Under the pieces are notes generated by a model. It worked only from the letters and a program-made list of their open reading frames with translations. It searched no databases and was not told where the DNA came from. A stretch of DNA of 41,904 nucleotides from Candidatus Thorarchaeota archaeon (lineage in GTDB: Archaea; Asgardarchaeota; Thorarchaeia; Thorarchaeales; Thorarchaeaceae). Numbering within the stretch: position 1 is the first letter of the stretch; each line of letters begins with the position of its first letter. This document shows, in pieces, positions 16,238 through 25,055 of this stretch. A program made the translations under genes and the position numbers. The stretch covers positions 1 through 41,904 of the forward strand of contig SDNZ01000008.1 of the NCBI GenBank assembly GCA_004524565.1. The letters run 5' to 3'.

Positions 16238-17149
16238 CTATTCGGGAATACCACCTGTTAAACTAAGAAATACTTCCTCCAATGAACGGGCTTCCTTTTG
16301 AGATGCCAGTAATTCTTCTAATGTCCCTCTACCAACTACAGAACCTTCATTCATGATTACGAATCTGTCACATAAATCAGAAGCCACTTCCAAAATATGC
16401 GTAGATATTAGTATAGCTGAACCTTCATCCCGAAGCTGTCGCAAATAGGCTTTCAGATTCCATGCACCTCGAGGATCAAGACCATATATTGGCTCATCCA
16501 AGGCAAGCACGTAAGGAGGGTCTCTAACGAAAATTCCTACAAGTAGAGCACGTTGCAAATTTCCTTTTGAAAGTGTACCAATATAAGAGTCAAGATATTC
16601 ATCTAGTTGAAACATATCGACGAACTGCCGCATACGAACTAGAGCAATTTCGTTTGGTACTTCATAGATACGTGCCATGAATGTGACATATTCTCGCACT
16701 GTGAGACTTGGATAACATGTTGGTTTTTCAGGAATGTAACCAATTGCACTCTTCGCAGGAATCGGATTATCCAACATGTCATAACCATCAACTTCTACAG
16801 ATCCTGAGGTGGGTTTAATGATTCCAGTAAGAATTCGAAGTGTTGTAGTTTTACCAGCCCCGTTCGGTCCGACGAGACCTACAATTTCACCAGGATTAAC
16901 TTTGAGATTGAGTCCCCAGACTGCAACTTTCTTTCCGAAGCGTTTGATTAGATTTTCAATCTTAATTGCAGGACTGTTTAATTTCATTTCAATAAATTCA
17001 CGCTTATTGCGAGCTTCGATTTCCACCATGATCTTATCAACTAGTGATTCCCGTGCAATCTTTCGGTCAAGGATTGGTAATTTGAGGACTCGAGCTAATC
17101 GTAGAAGCTCGCTGCTCTTCATCTGTTCAACATTAGCTCTCTGAATCAC
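16238..17149 (-). CDS. ABC transporter ATPase with SAP-like N-terminal extension
   Basis: 303 residues. The ATPase core starts near residue 62: Walker A GPNGAGKTT (~93), signature LSKGNLQR (a common variant of LSGGQ in ABC-2 exporters), Walker B VLALDEP, D-loop GLDP and switch His in STH. The first ~55 residues are unusual: QMKSSELLRLARVLKLP..DRKIARESLVDKIMVEIEAR looks like a SAP/HeH/Rho-N-type two-helix motif, not found in ordinary ABC ATPases. The GTG start is supported by GGAGAG 9 nt upstream. The stop overlaps the permease start, so it is an ATPase-permease operon. It powers the exporter encoded downstream. Confidence 0.9.
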   Translation of the reverse strand: MIQRANVEQMKSSELLRLARVLKLPILDRKIARESLVDKIMVEIEARNKREFIEMKLNSPAIKIENLIKRFGKKVAVWGLNLKVNPGEIVGLVGPNGAGKTTTLRILTGIIKPTSGSVEVDGYDMLDNPIPAKSAIGYIPEKPTCYPSLTVREYVTFMARIYEVPNEIALVRMRQFVDMFQLDEYLDSYIGTLSKGNLQRALLVGIFVRDPPYVLALDEPIYGLDPRGAWNLKAYLRQLRDEGSAILISTHILEVASDLCDRFVIMNEGSVVGRGTLEELLASQKEARSLEEVFLSLTGGIPE

Positions 17150-17235
17150 TGGTTGAATCTCTCCAAATCTATGTCGTACTTGAATTTGTACTAGATTTCA
17201 GGACATATGAAGTAAATGGTCAAAGTAGTATTGGA

Positions 17236-17958
17236 CTATTCGAAATGTATGTCTTTTATCGGACCTAAATCGTACGGTATTGTCTTCACGAATTCTAGAT
17301 TCCAATCAACGACATTAGTTAGAAGAGGGATGATCCGGACACCTTGTTTATGTGCTTCTCGAAGTGCATCACCGAACTTTGGGTCATTCCCATCATGAGG
17401 TGAAAATATGTCTGCATCAGGTCGTTGAATTACGAAGACGACAGCTGCATCATCTACATCCCCTGAAGTCAAGGCATGGGCTAGATGTTTCATGTGTCGT
17501 GCGCCTCGTAATGTTGGTGCATCGGGGAACAGTACCCTTCGTTTCACCACAAGTGTACATGACTTCACTTCTATGTAAGCCCGTTTAGACTCACCTTCCA
17601 GGAGAAAATCAAACCTTCCACCATATACTCTTGGTTCAGAGATGACCTTTGAGTAGCCTGTGAAAAAAGGGAGTTGATGAGACTCGAGAAGGTTCTTCAT
17701 AAATCGATTTGGAAGATTTGAATCGAGGGATATGAGAACACCATCATGACGGACACCAATCATGTCAAAGGATGTCTTTCTGTGCGGAGCAGGATTATCT
17801 CGGATGAAGACTTGTTTCCCAGGTATCATTAATTCATACATTCTACCGGGATTGGGGACAAAGACTTCTACGATTTCTCCATCAACGTCAACATATGCCA
17901 AGAACCTATTTGGACGTTCAACAAAGGTTCCAATTCTAATGCGTTGTTGTGATGACAT
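17236..17958 (-). CDS. sfsA: SfsA-family DNA-binding/nuclease-like protein
   Basis: About 240 residues from ATG 17958 (the track start TTG 17976 adds six). The SfsA hallmarks are present: the N-terminal OB-like part with VFVPNPGRMYELMIPG, then PD-(D/E)xK-like elements GRFDFLL and AYIEVKSCTLV, FPDAPTLRGARHMKHL, and C-terminal VVFVIQRPDADIFSPHDGNDPKFGDALREAHKQGV. E. coli SfsA was named for an effect on sugar fermentation. The fold implies nucleic-acid binding, and the D..ExK residues needed for catalysis are visible. GGTG about 9 nt before the ATG is a plausible SD. It lies alone between the ABC operon and a divergent receiver gene. Confidence 0.92.
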   Translation of the reverse strand: MSSQQRIRIGTFVERPNRFLAYVDVDGEIVEVFVPNPGRMYELMIPGKQVFIRDNPAPHRKTSFDMIGVRHDGVLISLDSNLPNRFMKNLLESHQLPFFTGYSKVISEPRVYGGRFDFLLEGESKRAYIEVKSCTLVVKRRVLFPDAPTLRGARHMKHLAHALTSGDVDDAAVVFVIQRPDADIFSPHDGNDPKFGDALREAHKQGVRIIPLLTNVVDWNLEFVKTIPYDLGPIKDIHFE

Positions 17959-18092
17959 GATTTTTCTACACACCAATTCGGTTTATGCAGCCGCACGCTC
18001 TAATAGAGATTCATATCCAAACCCAAAATATGAACTGAGCTGCAACACGAAAACCTAAATCTATACTGGTAGTCTATTAAAAGTGGATACTC

Positions 18093-18737
18093 TTGGAGGA
18101 GAATCTTACTGGGAGTGAGAGACTAGTGAATACTCGAGTGCTACTTGTTGATGATGATGTAGATTTGCTAGATATATCAAGGATACTTTTGCGCCAGACA
18201 GAGCCTACGTTGGAAATTATAGTAGCAGATTCTGTGAAGTGTGCTCTGCAAAAAATAGAACGTGAAGAATTTGATATCATTATAGCAGATTACCTGATGC
18301 CAGATTCGACAGGACTTGATTTATTGGAAGCACTACGGTCGGGTGGAGATGATACAGGGTTTATCATCTGGACAGGTCATTCAAGTGAAGATGTTGTGAT
18401 TAAAGCACTGAACTTAGGAGCAGATCATTACATCATTAAAGGACCAGACACCAAAGAACAATTCAAAACAATCCAAAGCACGATTACAAAGATACTTGCT
18501 CGTAAGGAATGTTCTCAAATGAAAATGATTCCTCAGAAAGTTGTAGGTGAATTCATACACAAACTATCTCATGATGTAATTGGAATTCTGCAAAACATAA
18601 TGGGGTACGCAACACTGTTGAGTGACGAATTCGATAAGTCATACATTGAAGGAATTGCTAGACTTACCACAAAATTGAATGCTCGAATGAAGACTGCAGT
18701 GTTAGATGTTGATAGTGGTGAGCTTACTAAGAAGTAG
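18093..18737 (+). CDS. Response-regulator receiver fused to a DHp-like helical domain without ATPase
   Basis: 214 residues from TTG 18093, or ~203 from GTG 18126, which directly precedes the receiver. The receiver domain (~13-130) has the acidic pocket LLVDDDVD, phospho-Asp66 in IIIADYLMP, the switch Thr in IIWTGHS and Lys in YIIKGP. The C-terminal ~75 residues read EFIHKLSHDVIGILQNIMGYATLL, an H-box like that of histidine-kinase DHp helices with His160, and end in a second amphipathic helix. No HATPase follows: the gene stops. A receiver plus a lone DHp could act as a phosphotransfer intermediate (compare Spo0B/ChpT in principle), but this is inference. It is convergent with dinB at 7 bp. 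Confidence 0.85.
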   Translation: MEENLTGSERLVNTRVLLVDDDVDLLDISRILLRQTEPTLEIIVADSVKCALQKIEREEFDIIIADYLMPDSTGLDLLEALRSGGDDTGFIIWTGHSSEDVVIKALNLGADHYIIKGPDTKEQFKTIQSTITKILARKECSQMKMIPQKVVGEFIHKLSHDVIGILQNIMGYATLLSDEFDKSYIEGIARLTTKLNARMKTAVLDVDSGELTKK

Positions 18738-18744
18738 GGATATT

Positions 18745-19830
18745 TTACATGAACTCAGTGAGACATAACTGCTCTGAAACCTCAGTTAATTGAGATACCT
18801 TCACACCAATTAATCGCACTGATTTATTGTGGTTCCTTTTCTGCTCAAAAAGATCAATTGCTACTTTTTGTAATAATGAAGTGTCATCAGACTCCACAGG
18901 TATACTTCTACTTCGTTGAATGGTCGAATAATCGCTATAACGCACCTTTACGGTTACAGTTCTAAATCTGAGTGCTTTGTTTACTAATTTATCACCTATT
19001 CTTTTGCACATCTTTTCCAGAGATTCATGAAGATAGTTCACATTCTCAGGTTCAACATCTTCCATGAATGTTCTATCTTTGCTTATCGATTTCCGGATTC
19101 GAGGTCCATTGTCAATAATTGGTCGCTCATCAAAACCTCTTGCCCGACGGTGTATCCACACTGAACCACGACCCATCGCAGGCCATAGTTCAGGAATTGT
19201 CATTCGCTGAATTTGACCTAATGTTTCAATCCCGAATTTTTGAAGACGTTCAGTTGTCTTCCGTCCAACTCCATTCAATGCATCGACTGGGAGAGGTTCC
19301 AGGAATTTTTCTACATCAAGAGGATCGGGTCCTACTAGAGTAATACCTCGTGGCTTATTCATACCAGTGGCAATTTTAGCTACAGACATGTTAGGAGCAA
19401 TTCCAATTGAACAGGGCAATGAAGTTCGTACTCGAATCTCTTCTTGAATCTCAAGAGCCAGATCACGAGGACTGTCATAAAGCTGAACTGCTTCACTAAC
19501 ATCGATGTATGCTTCGTCGATACTTGCTCTTCTTACGCTTCCACCATCTGCAAATTCTCTAAGTATCTCCATAAATTCATCAGAAGCTATACTGTAATTC
19601 TCAAACGAACCACCAACAAATATGGCTTCAGGACATAATCGATAAGCTTGGGATACAGGCATCCCAGAATGGATACCTTTTGCCCGAGCTTCATATGATG
19701 CTGCTCTAACAACCCCGCGACCAGTTCCTTTCTTCGGATCATGACCTACACAAACAGCTTGACCCACTAGTTCAGGATGATTCCGGTATTGTTCCACAGA
19801 AGCAAAAAATGCGTCCATGTCTATATGCAT
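18745..19830 (-). CDS. dinB: DNA polymerase IV (Y-family, Dpo4/Dbh type)
   Basis: About 361 residues from ATG 19830, which gives the standard MHIDMDAFFASVE start; the track adds five residues. Motifs: first metal-binding Asp pair in HIDMDAFFASVEQ; YEARAKGIHSGMP; catalytic SIDEAYIDVS; HhH in VDALNGVGRKTTERLQKFGI; and a little-finger domain starting around DNGPRIRKSISKDRTF. The C-terminus EQLCLTEFM resembles a PIP box (Q-x-x-L-x-x-F), fitting sliding-clamp binding. It carries out error-prone translesion synthesis. TGTATACA inside a 12-bp palindrome (19859-19870) may be its promoter or operator and implies a nearly leaderless mRNA. Confidence 0.95.
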   Translation of the reverse strand: MHIDMDAFFASVEQYRNHPELVGQAVCVGHDPKKGTGRGVVRAASYEARAKGIHSGMPVSQAYRLCPEAIFVGGSFENYSIASDEFMEILREFADGGSVRRASIDEAYIDVSEAVQLYDSPRDLALEIQEEIRVRTSLPCSIGIAPNMSVAKIATGMNKPRGITLVGPDPLDVEKFLEPLPVDALNGVGRKTTERLQKFGIETLGQIQRMTIPELWPAMGRGSVWIHRRARGFDERPIIDNGPRIRKSISKDRTFMEDVEPENVNYLHESLEKMCKRIGDKLVNKALRFRTVTVKVRYSDYSTIQRSRSIPVESDDTSLLQKVAIDLFEQKRNHNKSVRLIGVKVSQLTEVSEQLCLTEFM

Positions 19831-19858
19831 AATCCAACGAAACAACTGGTCGACCTAT

Positions 19859-19870
19859 TCTGTATACAGA
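19859..19870 (-). promoter_or_regulatory. 12-bp palindrome at the dinB promoter
   Basis: TCTGTATACAGA is a perfect palindrome 29 bp before ATG 19830. The TATA-containing centre sits where a TATA box for a short-leader dinB transcript is expected, so it may be promoter, operator or both. There is no second copy in the window that I noticed. Confidence 0.35.
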
Positions 19871-19995
19871 GTGTTTTTACTTCTCGATTTCTGAATACCG
19901 ATATCCAAAGAAGCGTACAATAATGGTAGGGAGAGTTCACCGAATCTAATAGTTCTCTTGATTAAGAGATTGGTTTACATCCTAGAGAAGACTAT

Positions 19996-22350
19996 ATGGG
20001 TAAAATTCAAAGCGAGTACAATCTCAGCAAGAGATTGCGTTCACGAGTGATACTTCTGATGACAGACACGCCTCAAAATAACTCACACTCAGAACTCAGC
20101 AATGAGGAACAAGCTTTACGATACAGAGCTTTAGTTGAATCAATGAACGATGGATTTGGTGTCATTGATAATGACAAAATCTTCACTTATGTCAATGCAC
20201 GATTTGCAAGCATCTTAGGCTATACACCTAAGGATGTGATTGGGAAACATATCACTGATTTTCTTGACGAGAATAATAGGAAGATTCTGCGGGAAAATAT
20301 TCGAAGACGGTCAGAAGGTCAATCAACGCAATATGAGTTAGAGTGGACAAAGAAGAACGGTGAGGTAGTCCCAACGATTGTATCTGGAGCACCACTAATA
20401 GGTGAGGATGGTGAGATTCAGGGATCATTTGCAGTGATGACGGATATCACAGAAATCAGACAATCTCGAGTGGCATTAGAAGAAAGCTCTGAGATGATGA
20501 AGACTATTTTCGAAGAATCGCAGAGTGGTATCGAATTATTTGACGAGAACGGAATATTGATCACTGCAAATAAAGCGGCTCTGAATATTGGAGGTATATC
20601 CAATATTCAGGATATCATTGGATTCAGTCTTTTTGATGATCCCAATCTTCCAAGTGATATTAAGGCTCAACTCATCAGGGGCGAAAGAGTTTCGTTTGAG
20701 AGCGAGTTTGATTTTGATAAAGTGAAGGAAGCAGGATTGTATAAAACTAGTCGTTCAGGGAAAATCGTTCTTGATTCTTTTATCACACCTTTGAAAACTG
20801 AAAATGGAACCAGTGGGGGAATCAGAGGATACCTTAGTCAATTGTTCGAGAAAACAGAACATCGAAGAGTTCAGGAAGCACTAGTAGATACTGAAAAGCG
20901 ATACCAACTCCTTGCAGAAAATGTTAGTGACGTGATATTTACTTCAGATCTTGAGCTCAATCTAACATATCTGAGTACTTCAATCGAGCTTCTTCTGGGA
21001 TACACAAGTGATGAGTTACTGGGCATTTCTTTAATCGAGTTAATGGCTCCAGAGTCGGTATGGATTGCAATAGAAGCCATTCGCAATGCTCTGGAATCAG
21101 AAAAGAAGTCAGAGAAACCGCACTCAAGAGGAGAAGCACCGCCTTTAGAGCTTCGACTGAAGAAGAAAAATGGAGCTCTTGTATGGGTAGAAGTCACAAG
21201 AACATTCATGCGTGACGAGAATGATATACCAATTGGAGTACTAGGTGTTGCAAGAAACATAGAAGAGCGGAAACTCGCTCAAGTAACTCTGATTAATTCT
21301 GAGTTAAAGTATAGAACCCTTGTTGATCAATCTTTTCAGGGAATTATGATTGTTCAAGCACTACCACTGAAAATCCTTTATACTAATCCAGCCTTTGCAG
21401 GATTTCTTGAATACAGTGTAGAAGAAGTGTTAGTATTCTCACCATCAGAAATTCAAAACCTTATTCATCCTGAAGACCTTGATACAGTGATGAGTAGGCT
21501 TCAGAACCTTATGGCGGGAGATGAGCCTAAGAGAGACCCCATGCCAATACGAATTTTTCAAAAAGACGGAGATATGCAATGGTTGGAGATGTTTGGACGA
21601 AAAGTAGAATTTGATGGCAGGTCTGCAATTCAACTAGTTGCTATGAACGTCACAGACAGACTTAACGCTGAAAGAAGTATACGAACACAGAAAGAGCGTG
21701 CTATGCTTTACTTGGATCTCATGTCTCATGATTTCCGGAATCAACTCCAGATCATTCTAGGAAGTACAATGGTCATGGAAGCAAGACTTACAGACCCAGA
21801 TGATAGACGAATACTAGGTCAAGTAGTGTCTGCTGTAGAAAGATGTCAGCGAATGATATCTAAGGCAAAGGTCACGGAACCACTAATGTCAGTACCTCTG
21901 AGACCTACAAAACTTGCTCCAATACTTGAGTCTGTTGTGATGGCTCAGATGGATCTATACAAAGATGCTGACATTGCAATCACTCTGAAAGATGCAGATG
22001 CAATCATTGAAGCAGATGACTTCTTGGAACAACTCTTTTCAAACCTAATCGAAAATGCAATAGAGCACAATCCTAGAGCAGAAAGACAGGTTTGGGTACA
22101 ACTTCGCAAGAATGGTGAAGGATACGAGATTTCAATAGCGGACAATGGAGCAGGAATCTCAGAATCTCTCAAACGGGAGATATTTGATGTTTCTAGAAGA
22201 TATGGTGGTATTGGTCTACATCAGTCAAAACAAATCTGCGATAAATATGGTGGACGTATTAGTGTGCGAGACCGTGTCCCTGATCACCCAAATCAAGGTG
22301 TAGAATTCGTTGTTTGGATTCCAAGGCACCGGGGAATAAATTCTAATTAA
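19996..22350 (+). CDS. Four-PAS sensor histidine kinase
   Basis: 784 residues with no membrane segment. Four PAS units lie at ~40-155, ~165-290, ~300-425 and ~435-555. The first, third and fourth have recognisable GF/YTxxEL-type cores and PAC ends (IQGSFAVMTDITE, IGVLGVARNIEER and AIQLVAMNVTDR); the second is the most divergent. DHp is YLDLMSHDFRNQLQIILGS with phospho-acceptor His578. The HATPase has N box NLIENAIEHN, G1 DNGAGI, and a shortened G2 region YGGIGLHQSKQI. All key residues are present. It is a cytoplasmic sensor with unknown ligands. The start may be ATG 19996 or ATG 20059 (GAGTGAT upstream). The last 8 nt overlap the convergent dehydratase gene. Confidence 0.92.
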   Translation: MGKIQSEYNLSKRLRSRVILLMTDTPQNNSHSELSNEEQALRYRALVESMNDGFGVIDNDKIFTYVNARFASILGYTPKDVIGKHITDFLDENNRKILRENIRRRSEGQSTQYELEWTKKNGEVVPTIVSGAPLIGEDGEIQGSFAVMTDITEIRQSRVALEESSEMMKTIFEESQSGIELFDENGILITANKAALNIGGISNIQDIIGFSLFDDPNLPSDIKAQLIRGERVSFESEFDFDKVKEAGLYKTSRSGKIVLDSFITPLKTENGTSGGIRGYLSQLFEKTEHRRVQEALVDTEKRYQLLAENVSDVIFTSDLELNLTYLSTSIELLLGYTSDELLGISLIELMAPESVWIAIEAIRNALESEKKSEKPHSRGEAPPLELRLKKKNGALVWVEVTRTFMRDENDIPIGVLGVARNIEERKLAQVTLINSELKYRTLVDQSFQGIMIVQALPLKILYTNPAFAGFLEYSVEEVLVFSPSEIQNLIHPEDLDTVMSRLQNLMAGDEPKRDPMPIRIFQKDGDMQWLEMFGRKVEFDGRSAIQLVAMNVTDRLNAERSIRTQKERAMLYLDLMSHDFRNQLQIILGSTMVMEARLTDPDDRRILGQVVSAVERCQRMISKAKVTEPLMSVPLRPTKLAPILESVVMAQMDLYKDADIAITLKDADAIIEADDFLEQLFSNLIENAIEHNPRAERQVWVQLRKNGEGYEISIADNGAGISESLKREIFDVSRRYGGIGLHQSKQICDKYGGRISVRDRVPDHPNQGVEFVVWIPRHRGINSN

Positions 22351-23302
22351 TCTGTTTTGAATATGAATCGAAGAAATCGGTCAAGTCTATGTTCCCGCCA
22401 CTTATGATTACTCCAACTATAGATCCCGAAAGACTCTTCCCCTTTTTTAAAAGGCCAGCAAGAGAAACCGCTCCGGATGGCTCCACTACTAATTTCATCC
22501 TTTCCCAGAATAGTCTCATAGCATCTACTATTTCCTGTTCGGACACTAAGATAATTTCATCAACGTGTTTCTTGATAGCTTCGAATGTCAGTTGCCCGAG
22601 TTGCGTTCGCAGTCCGTCAGCAATAGTATTGGGATATTCACTGGGGAAGATCTTGTTAGCTTTGAATGAGCGATATGCATCATCTGCATTTTGAGGTTCT
22701 ACTCCGATGACCTTTGAATCCGGAAAAAGCCCCTTTGTTGTGATTGCAGTACCGCTTAAGAGACCTCCTCCTCCGACTGGAGCAAAAACGTAATCGAGTT
22801 TGCCTACCTCCTCGATAAGTTCTAGGGCTGCAGTGCCAGCTCCTGCGATTATCCTGTGATCATTATAGGGATGAATCAAGGTATATCCATGTTTTTCTAC
22901 AAGTTCGCTTGCAACAGCAGCACGACTTTCAGTTGAGTTCTCGCAGAATACTATCTCAGCTCCATATTCTCTTGTAGCAGCAACTTTTACTTTTGGAGAG
23001 TTGTTTGGCATCACTATTGTTGCTTTCACCTCCAACATTCTTGCTGCTAATGCTAGTGCTTGAGCATGGTTACCTGAACTGTGAGCAACAACTCCCTTCT
23101 GTTTCTCTTCCTCGGTCAATTGAGAGACTGTGTTTAGAGCACCTCTAAATTTGAAAGCACCTACTCTCTGAAAATTCTCGCACTTGATGTATACTGTACA
23201 ATCAGTCATTCCATTAATTGTGGTTGAAGTCATAATTGGAGTCTTCACAATATGGTCCTTTATCCGATCATATGCTTGTCGAATATCAGAGAGTTCCATC
23301 AT
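22343..23302 (-). CDS. Threonine ammonia-lyase / serine racemase-like PLP enzyme
   Basis: 319 residues, fold type II PLP enzyme. GAFKFRGA carries the Schiff-base Lys51. SSGNHAQALA is the SxGNH phosphate-contact motif, and the PVGGGGLLSG loop and EPSGAVSLAGLL follow. The length equals the short, catalytic-only form (TdcB/serine racemase type) with no C-terminal ACT regulatory domain. The reaction is dehydration of L-threonine to 2-oxobutanoate and ammonia, or of serine to pyruvate; biosynthetic versus catabolic use cannot be told here. Convergent with and overlapping the kinase gene by 8 nt. No SD is obvious, so possibly a leaderless mRNA. Confidence 0.92.
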   Translation of the reverse strand: MMELSDIRQAYDRIKDHIVKTPIMTSTTINGMTDCTVYIKCENFQRVGAFKFRGALNTVSQLTEEEKQKGVVAHSSGNHAQALALAARMLEVKATIVMPNNSPKVKVAATREYGAEIVFCENSTESRAAVASELVEKHGYTLIHPYNDHRIIAGAGTAALELIEEVGKLDYVFAPVGGGGLLSGTAITTKGLFPDSKVIGVEPQNADDAYRSFKANKIFPSEYPNTIADGLRTQLGQLTFEAIKKHVDEIILVSEQEIVDAMRLFWERMKLVVEPSGAVSLAGLLKKGKSLSGSIVGVIISGGNIDLTDFFDSYSKQIN

Positions 23303-23411
23303 GTATAGGGATTGAGAAGAAGTCCAGAAAAGCCTTGCCTTGGGAATTCGAAACCCTTAACCCTCTGTTTGCAATTCGTTAAGAAAGTTAGTTCAAGTAG
23401 GTGAAAGTAAC

Positions 23412-24143
23412 GTGTTGGGAAAATATCTAAGATCAACGATAGATTACATTCGGTTGCTAGTTATCATCGTGATTCTATCACTTCTAGCCATCTTCGTATT
23501 TACTTCGAACTCAAATCCCTGGTTTCTGTCGTCATCAGGAATTATTGTAATTCTAGCTCTAATCAATTATATTGATCTAAGGGGTGGTAGCTGGGGTAAA
23601 TTCTCATTATTGATGTTCATTGGAATGATTTGTGGATTCATTGGAGATTTGCTAATGGCAGGTATCTTTTACATTACACCAATCGCTATCCTGAATGGAG
23701 TAATTCTGTTCGGTATTGGTCATGTCATATATCTAGTGGGACTCAAAGATAGGTCTCCATTGCTACGAAAGAAAGGTGAAGGACTCATCATTAGGAATCT
23801 GCTAATCTGGATTGTTTGCATTGTCCTTGTTTTGCTCCTCTTCTTCTTTACGGTCTTTAATCCTTCAGCGCTTGAATTAAGCATCGGTCTCTTAGGTTAT
23901 GGAATATTACTGGTTACAGTATTGGGATTTGCATTGACAAAATGGTTTGATGAATTTCCAATTGCATTTAGAATATTGATCTTTGTAGGATTCCTAATGT
24001 TCATCTTCTCAGATTGGTTGATTGGTGTTCATGAAATGACTGACCCCACCTTTCTAAGTGGTCCATGGGTAGGCATAACGTACATTTTCGCACAATTGCC
24101 AATTCATATCTCAGTATTTCTAGGTGCTAGAGCATCCGAGTAG
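23412..24143 (+). CDS. YhhN/TMEM86-family membrane protein
   Basis: 243 residues with about 8 membrane helices. The conserved YhhN (PF07947) elements are present: GFIGDLLMAG, FGIGHVIYLVGL, FIFSDWLIGV and a terminal YIFAQLPIHISVFLGA. In animals TMEM86 members hydrolyse lysoplasmalogen; the reaction in archaea, whose membranes have ether lipids, is not established, and a lipid-headgroup hydrolase is only a suggestion. The GTG start is supported by AGGTGA 8 nt upstream. An FMN split-barrel gene follows 8 bp downstream on the same strand. Confidence 0.85.
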   Translation: MLGKYLRSTIDYIRLLVIIVILSLLAIFVFTSNSNPWFLSSSGIIVILALINYIDLRGGSWGKFSLLMFIGMICGFIGDLLMAGIFYITPIAILNGVILFGIGHVIYLVGLKDRSPLLRKKGEGLIIRNLLIWIVCIVLVLLLFFFTVFNPSALELSIGLLGYGILLVTVLGFALTKWFDEFPIAFRILIFVGFLMFIFSDWLIGVHEMTDPTFLSGPWVGITYIFAQLPIHISVFLGARASE

Positions 24144-24151
24144 ACAGATTA

Positions 24152-24655
24152 TTGGTGAAAATTGTGAAGGAAATTAGAAGGAAGGAAAAAGCAATAGAAA
24201 GTAAAGAGGAAATGATATCGATTCTGGAGAAGGCAAAATACATCACGATTGCAATGTGTCAAGATGATGTTCCATATCTGGTGACTCTAAGTCACGGGTA
24301 TGATAGAGAAAAGAACTGCATCTATTTCCACTGTGCCCGTGAAGGAAAAAAAGTTGATATTCTTTCCGAGCATAATACTGTCTGGGGACAGGCAATCGAG
24401 GATTATGGGTATATAGAAGGAGCATGTGACCATCTCTATGCAACCACCCAATTCAAGGGTCAGGTAGTTTTCATCGAAGACACTCAAGAGAAGGAGCATG
24501 CTCTTCGAATCATGATTAATTCCCTTGAATCAAATCCTCAAGCAGTTATTGACAGTCAGATTACTGAGAAGTCCGTACAGCGTGTTCACATCGGGCGTAT
24601 CGATATCGCGTTTATGAGTGGGAAGAAAGCCAAGGAGATCATTATTCAACTATAG
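24152..24655 (+). CDS. Pyridoxamine 5'-phosphate oxidase-like FMN split-barrel protein
   Basis: 167 residues. IRRKEKAIESKEEMISILEKAKYITIAMCQDDVPYLVTLSHGYDREKNCIYFHCAREGKKVDIL is the standard opening of the PF12900/NimA-like flavin split-barrel family, where the FHCAREGKK segment contacts the FMN phosphate. The end (VHIGRIDIAFMSGKKA) is the usual closing strand. The likely activity is a flavin- or F420/heme-dependent reductase, with substrate unknown. The start may be TTG 24152 or GTG 24155; no strong SD. It lies 8 bp after the YhhN gene and overlaps the convergent ACT gene by 14 nt. Confidence 0.85.
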   Translation: MVKIVKEIRRKEKAIESKEEMISILEKAKYITIAMCQDDVPYLVTLSHGYDREKNCIYFHCAREGKKVDILSEHNTVWGQAIEDYGYIEGACDHLYATTQFKGQVVFIEDTQEKEHALRIMINSLESNPQAVIDSQITEKSVQRVHIGRIDIAFMSGKKAKEIIIQL

Positions 24656-25049
24656 AGTTTGAAAGGTTCTTGAGTATTATCAAAGCCTCTTGTACTCTCT
24701 GCTGTGGAACAAAGAGATGATCATGATAGTAAGCAGATACAACATTCGTAGTAATTCCTGCATCAGCCAATATACCTGTAACTTTAGCAAGAAGACCAAC
24801 TGCTTCCAAATCTGAGTGTACTGTGAGCGAGATTAGACTCCAGACACTCTCATAGGGAAGAGAGTGTGCTTCTGCTATTTCTTTCGTCAAAATCACTGTA
24901 ATAGCCTCAGCTTCTCTATAGACCAATATAGGAGATGAACCAAGGGTCTCCAAGGTCTCTCCCGATATTTTTGTAAAAATAAATGAACCAGGTACTTGAA
25001 CTGGTTCCATATTTTTGAGAAGAAAACTTAGATCTCGATATCCTGACAT
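24642..25049 (-). CDS. ACT-domain protein (ACT_7/DUF2241-like)
   Basis: 135 residues containing two short ACT-like halves. The second, WSLISLTVHSDLEAVGLLAKVTGILADAGITTNVVSAYYHDHLFVP, has the ACT beta-alpha-beta core with the GxxAxxTxxLADAGI ligand turn. Such proteins bind amino acids and act as small regulators; eukaryotic CASTOR proteins share the fold. It starts 6 bp after the nitroreductase stop on the same strand, so the two are likely one operon. A threonine dehydratase lacking its ACT domain lies 1.3 kb away, but a functional link is speculative. Confidence 0.82.
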   Translation of the reverse strand: MSGYRDLSFLLKNMEPVQVPGSFIFTKISGETLETLGSSPILVYREAEAITVILTKEIAEAHSLPYESVWSLISLTVHSDLEAVGLLAKVTGILADAGITTNVVSAYYHDHLFVPQQRVQEALIILKNLSNSIVE

Positions 25050-25055
25050 AATATC

